Below are positions 61,626 to 64,000 of a stretch of DNA of 64,000 nucleotides, piece after piece. The notes under the pieces are model-generated. The model was given only the letters and a program-made list of their open reading frames with translations. It ran no database searches and was not told the DNA's origin. Source of the DNA: Amycolatopsis sp. CA-128772 (lineage in GTDB: Bacteria; Actinomycetota; Actinomycetes; Mycobacteriales; Pseudonocardiaceae); NCBI RefSeq assembly GCF_002904295.1, contig NZ_PPHG01000087.1:1-64000 (forward strand), written 5' to 3'. How positions within the stretch are numbered: position 1 is the first letter of the stretch; each line of letters starts with the position of its first letter. The position numbers and the translations under genes are program-made.

Positions 61626-62528
61626 TCACCGGCCGCGCAGGTGGTCGCGCAGGGCACGGGCGACCCGGGCCGCCAGGACCTCGGCTTCCGGCTGGATGAC
61701 CGCCGGGACGCGCGACTCCGTCAGTGCCACCACCGCGAAGACGCCGCCGTCCGCGTGCTCGACCACGCCTGCTTCGTGGCGCAAGTTGAGCAACGTTCCC
61801 GTCTTCGACGACCACCGGGCCGCGTCGGACGCGAAGTCCGGCGTCAACCGGTGGCGGATCACGTTGGTGGCCATCAGTTCGCGCACCCCCGCGGCCACCG
61901 ACGGGTCGATCCGCGACGGCGTCCACAGGGCCTGCAGCAGGTCCAGCAGCGCCCGCGCGGATGCGGAGTTCGCACGGGTGACGTCGAGCTGCGGGAGGCG
62001 GTGCCCGCGGCCGGCCGTCGCCGCGCCGATGGCGAGGGACTGGGCGAGGTCGGCTTCGCCGGCGTCGAACCGCTCGGCCGGGGTCTCGACGAGGTCCCGC
62101 ATCAGGTGCCGCACGGCGATCCCGCCGAGCCCCCACTCCCCGAGCATCCGCGTCACGTCGGCCGGCGGCGTAAGGCCGAAAAGGACGTCGGCGGCCGTCC
62201 CATCGCTCAGCGACGTGCTCAGGTAGAGCAGGTCCTCGACGGCCACCCGCGCCGGATGCCGGAACCGGGTCAGCCCGATCGGCCCGGGCGTGCGGACCCC
62301 GCCGGGAGCAACCTCGAGCTGGGCCGTCCCATCGAGCTCCCCGCGACGGATGCGCTCCAGCGTGGCGAGGGCCAGCGGAACCTTGACCAGCGAGGCGATC
62401 GGGTACTCACGGCCGGGATCGATCCCGAGTTCGGCGCCGGACCGCAGGTCACGGACGAGGAAGGAGCCACGCAGCCCACCTTCGTCCAGCTCGGCCCGGA
62501 GGTCCCGGATCAGTGCTTCGGCGCTCAT
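61626..62528 (-). CDS. BlaB-like cytoplasmic serine beta-lactamase-fold protein
   Basis: This 300-residue class A beta-lactamase fold protein shows SxxK (ASLVKVPLA), SDG (STSLSDGTAAD) instead of SDN, and KTG (WSSKTGTLL). It starts at MSAEALIRDLRAEL with no signal peptide, so it should stay inside the cell. This matches BlaB of Streptomyces cacaoi, a penicillin-interactive protein needed to induce the beta-lactamase gene rather than a resistance enzyme itself. It follows the LysR gene by 100 bases in the same direction. A longer upstream start exists but is low-complexity. Confidence 0.85.
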   Translation of the reverse strand: MSAEALIRDLRAELDEGGLRGSFLVRDLRSGAELGIDPGREYPIASLVKVPLALATLERIRRGELDGTAQLEVAPGGVRTPGPIGLTRFRHPARVAVEDLLYLSTSLSDGTAADVLFGLTPPADVTRMLGEWGLGGIAVRHLMRDLVETPAERFDAGEADLAQSLAIGAATAGRGHRLPQLDVTRANSASARALLDLLQALWTPSRIDPSVAAGVRELMATNVIRHRLTPDFASDAARWSSKTGTLLNLRHEAGVVEHADGGVFAVVALTESRVPAVIQPEAEVLAARVARALRDHLRGR

Positions 62529-62628
62529 CGGCCCGCCGCCGGGAGGCCGGATCGGCTGGCGAGACTCGGCCCCGCGGCCGGCCGCCGCAAGCCCGCGCGC
62601 GCCGCCGAAGCACAACACCGTCCACCCG

Positions 62629-63501
62629 TCACCGTTCCGCCCCCAAACACCGGCCGACCGCCTCCCGCAACGTTGTCCGCAGGCGGTCCGTGTCCTCGCC
62701 CGATGCCGCCGCCACGCCGAAGCCGCGGGCCAGGACCAGCTCGCCCGTCCGCCGCCAGGGCAAGCCCAGCTCCTCCGCCTGCGCCGCCGAACACAGCAGC
62801 AAGTCCGGCGTCGCGTACGCCTCGGCCACTGCCGCGGTCAGCGAGGGGGCCACCGACACCTGGGATGGGGACAAGCCCACCGCGTCCCGGATCCGCAGCA
62901 ACCGGTCGCGGACGTGCGGTACGTCGTCTTCCGGCTGGATCCAGACCCTCCTTCTCGGCCCGGCCGACCGGCCCGTGCGCAACGTCTCCAGGAACACCGC
63001 GCGGCCCGGGGGCAGCTCCGCCGCGGCCACGCCCAGCGGCACCGACCACACGCCCTCCTCCGCCGGGACCGCCGTCAGCGCCACCCGCACCTCGCTCGTG
63101 CGGACCAGCTCCGCCCGCTCGCCCGGGCCCGCCGCGCGGAACTCCAGGTGGACCTCCAGGGCCCGGGCCTCCGCCGCCAGCTCGGCCAGCTCGCGGACCC
63201 CGCACGTCGCCGGCACCGCCACCCGCACCGGGCGCAGGCGGGCGCGCTTCGCGTCGTGCTCCATCGACTCCGCCAGCTCGACCAGCCGTCGGGCCGCGGG
63301 CAGCATCTCGCGGCCGAACGGGGTCAACGCGGCCCGGCGGGTCGACCGGTCGAAGAGTCGCTCGCCGAAGTGCCGCTCGAGGGCCGCGATGCGGCGGCTC
63401 GCCACCGGCTGCGGGATGCGCGCCAGAGCCGCGCCCGCCGTGAAACTCCCCGTCTCGCTCACGCTTACGAACGCCCTGCAGCCGCCGACCAGGTCCACCA
63501 C
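62629..63501 (-). CDS. LysR-type regulator, BlaA-like
   Basis: This 290-residue LysR protein has an N-terminal winged helix (CRAFVSVSETGSFTAGAALARIPQPVASRRIAALERHFGERLFDR) and an effector-binding domain. It lies divergent to a class A beta-lactamase, as AmpR/BlaA-type activators do, with a 15-base LysR-type palindrome nine bases upstream of its start. The GTG at 63501 begins VVDLVGGCRAF, the typical length; another GTG follows at 63498. Confidence 0.88.
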   Translation of the reverse strand: MVDLVGGCRAFVSVSETGSFTAGAALARIPQPVASRRIAALERHFGERLFDRSTRRAALTPFGREMLPAARRLVELAESMEHDAKRARLRPVRVAVPATCGVRELAELAAEARALEVHLEFRAAGPGERAELVRTSEVRVALTAVPAEEGVWSVPLGVAAAELPPGRAVFLETLRTGRSAGPRRRVWIQPEDDVPHVRDRLLRIRDAVGLSPSQVSVAPSLTAAVAEAYATPDLLLCSAAQAEELGLPWRRTGELVLARGFGVAAASGEDTDRLRTTLREAVGRCLGAER

Positions 63502-63509
63502 CGCACTTT

Positions 63510-63524
63510 ATGCGCTTTCGGCAT
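63510..63524. promoter_or_regulatory. LysR-type operator between regulator and beta-lactamase
   Basis: ATGC-N7-GCAT, a perfect inverted repeat that contains the T-N11-A pattern of LysR operators, lies just upstream of the regulator start. A second perfect repeat, GAACCG-CA-CGGTTC, follows at 63526-63539. Both could bind the adjacent LysR protein and serve both divergent promoters. Confidence 0.65.
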
Positions 63525-63602
63525 CGAACCGCACGGTTCCGTCTTGGACAGCATGACGGCGGCCGGTGAGACTGCCGGAAGATCAAAAAGGAAGGAAGAC
63601 TC

Positions 63603-64000
63603 GTGCCGTTCCCCCAGTGGGCCGCGCTCGCCGCGCTGGTCCTCGTCCCGCTGACCGCCTGCTCGGCCGAAACGCCGGCGCCAGCTCCGCTACCGGCACC
63701 GTCGACGAAGGCCATCACCGCGCCCCAGCCGGACTTCGCCCCGCTCGAACGCGACTTCGACGCCCGCCTCGGCGTCTACGCCCTCGACACCGGCTCCGGC
63801 CGCGAGCTCACCCACCGCGCCGACGAACGCTTCGGCTACGCCTCGACGCACAAGGTGTTCTCCGCCGCCGCCGTCCTCCAGCGCACCGGCCTCGACGGGC
63901 TCGCCAAGAACCTCACCTACACCCGCGCCGACCTGCAGCCCAACTCCCCCGTCACCGAAAAGCACGTCGCCACCGGCATCCCGTTGCGCGACGCGATCGA
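63603..64000 (+). CDS. Class A beta-lactamase, 5' part (runs off the window)
   Basis: The frame is open from the GTG at 63603 (GGAAGGAAG upstream) to the end of the window, giving 132 residues. It has a lipoprotein signal (LAALVLVPLTAC), a proline-rich linker, then RLGVYALDTGSGRELTHRADERFGYASTHKVFSAAAVL with the SxxK catalytic motif (STHK). This is the start of a class A beta-lactamase, anchored or released outside. The rest, including SDN, the Omega-loop glutamate and KTG, lies beyond 64000. The LysR regulator is divergent to it. Confidence 0.9.
   Translation, partial: MPFPQWAALAALVLVPLTACSAETPAPAPLPAPSTKAITAPQPDFAPLERDFDARLGVYALDTGSGRELTHRADERFGYASTHKVFSAAAVLQRTGLDGLAKNLTYTRADLQPNSPVTEKHVATGIPLRDAI

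Overview
The window is about 70% G+C chromosomal DNA from a filamentous actinomycete. The siderophore genes, DasR-type chitinase control, SelA/SelB/tRNA-Sec locus, PaaX regulator and codon use fit the Pseudonocardiales, most likely an Amycolatopsis-like species. This is inferred from gene content only; no 16S is present. Calls rest on reading the sequence and knowledge of protein families, with no database search.

Region 1 (1.4-30.8 kb) is a complete hydroxamate-type siderophore locus. At least six sites resembling the actinobacterial iron box (DmdR1/IdeR) lie in its promoters. It holds a two-gene exporter-fold ABC transporter (1484-4902), an MbtH-like protein, a Tat-type siderophore-binding lipoprotein, an aspartate 1-decarboxylase (panD), one five-module NRPS of about 6000 residues (6884-24895), a divergent FecCD/FecE-type importer (25032-27940), an ornithine N-hydroxylase (28493-29791) and an N-formyltransferase (29905-30849). 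Ornithine is hydroxylated and probably formylated. The NRPS (vestigial C)A-MT-T / C-A-MT-T / C-A-MT-T / C-A-T / C-A-T builds the peptide with MbtH help. Ferri-siderophore returns through the lipoprotein and permeases. The panD gene, three N-methyltransferase-bearing modules, and the lack of epimerase and thioesterase domains are the unusual points.

Region 2 (30.9-42.4 kb) is carbon metabolism: a GH36 alpha-galactosidase with a three-gene sugar ABC importer, an ABC-F ATPase, a PaaX regulator with an enoyl-CoA hydratase, and a secreted GH18 chitinase under a perfect DasR-like operator. A tRNA-Pro(GGG) follows.

Region 3 (42.5-53.1 kb) is accessory: a small secreted protein, a DUF574-type methyltransferase, an SGNH esterase broken by one in-frame amber codon, a GH25 lysozyme, a two-gene operon pairing a double glycosyltransferase (GT4-GT2) with a HemW-like radical SAM enzyme, a cytochrome P450 split by a frameshift, and a tandem ClpX-type zinc-finger protein.

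Region 4 (53.2-64 kb) holds an antiporter, a CsbD-like stress protein, a haloacetate-dehalogenase-like hydrolase, an SDR lacking the catalytic lysine, and the selenocysteine machinery (tRNA-Sec, selA, selB, divergent selD). It ends in a beta-lactamase locus arranged like Streptomyces cacaoi blaL/blaA/blaB, with the secreted enzyme running off the window edge.
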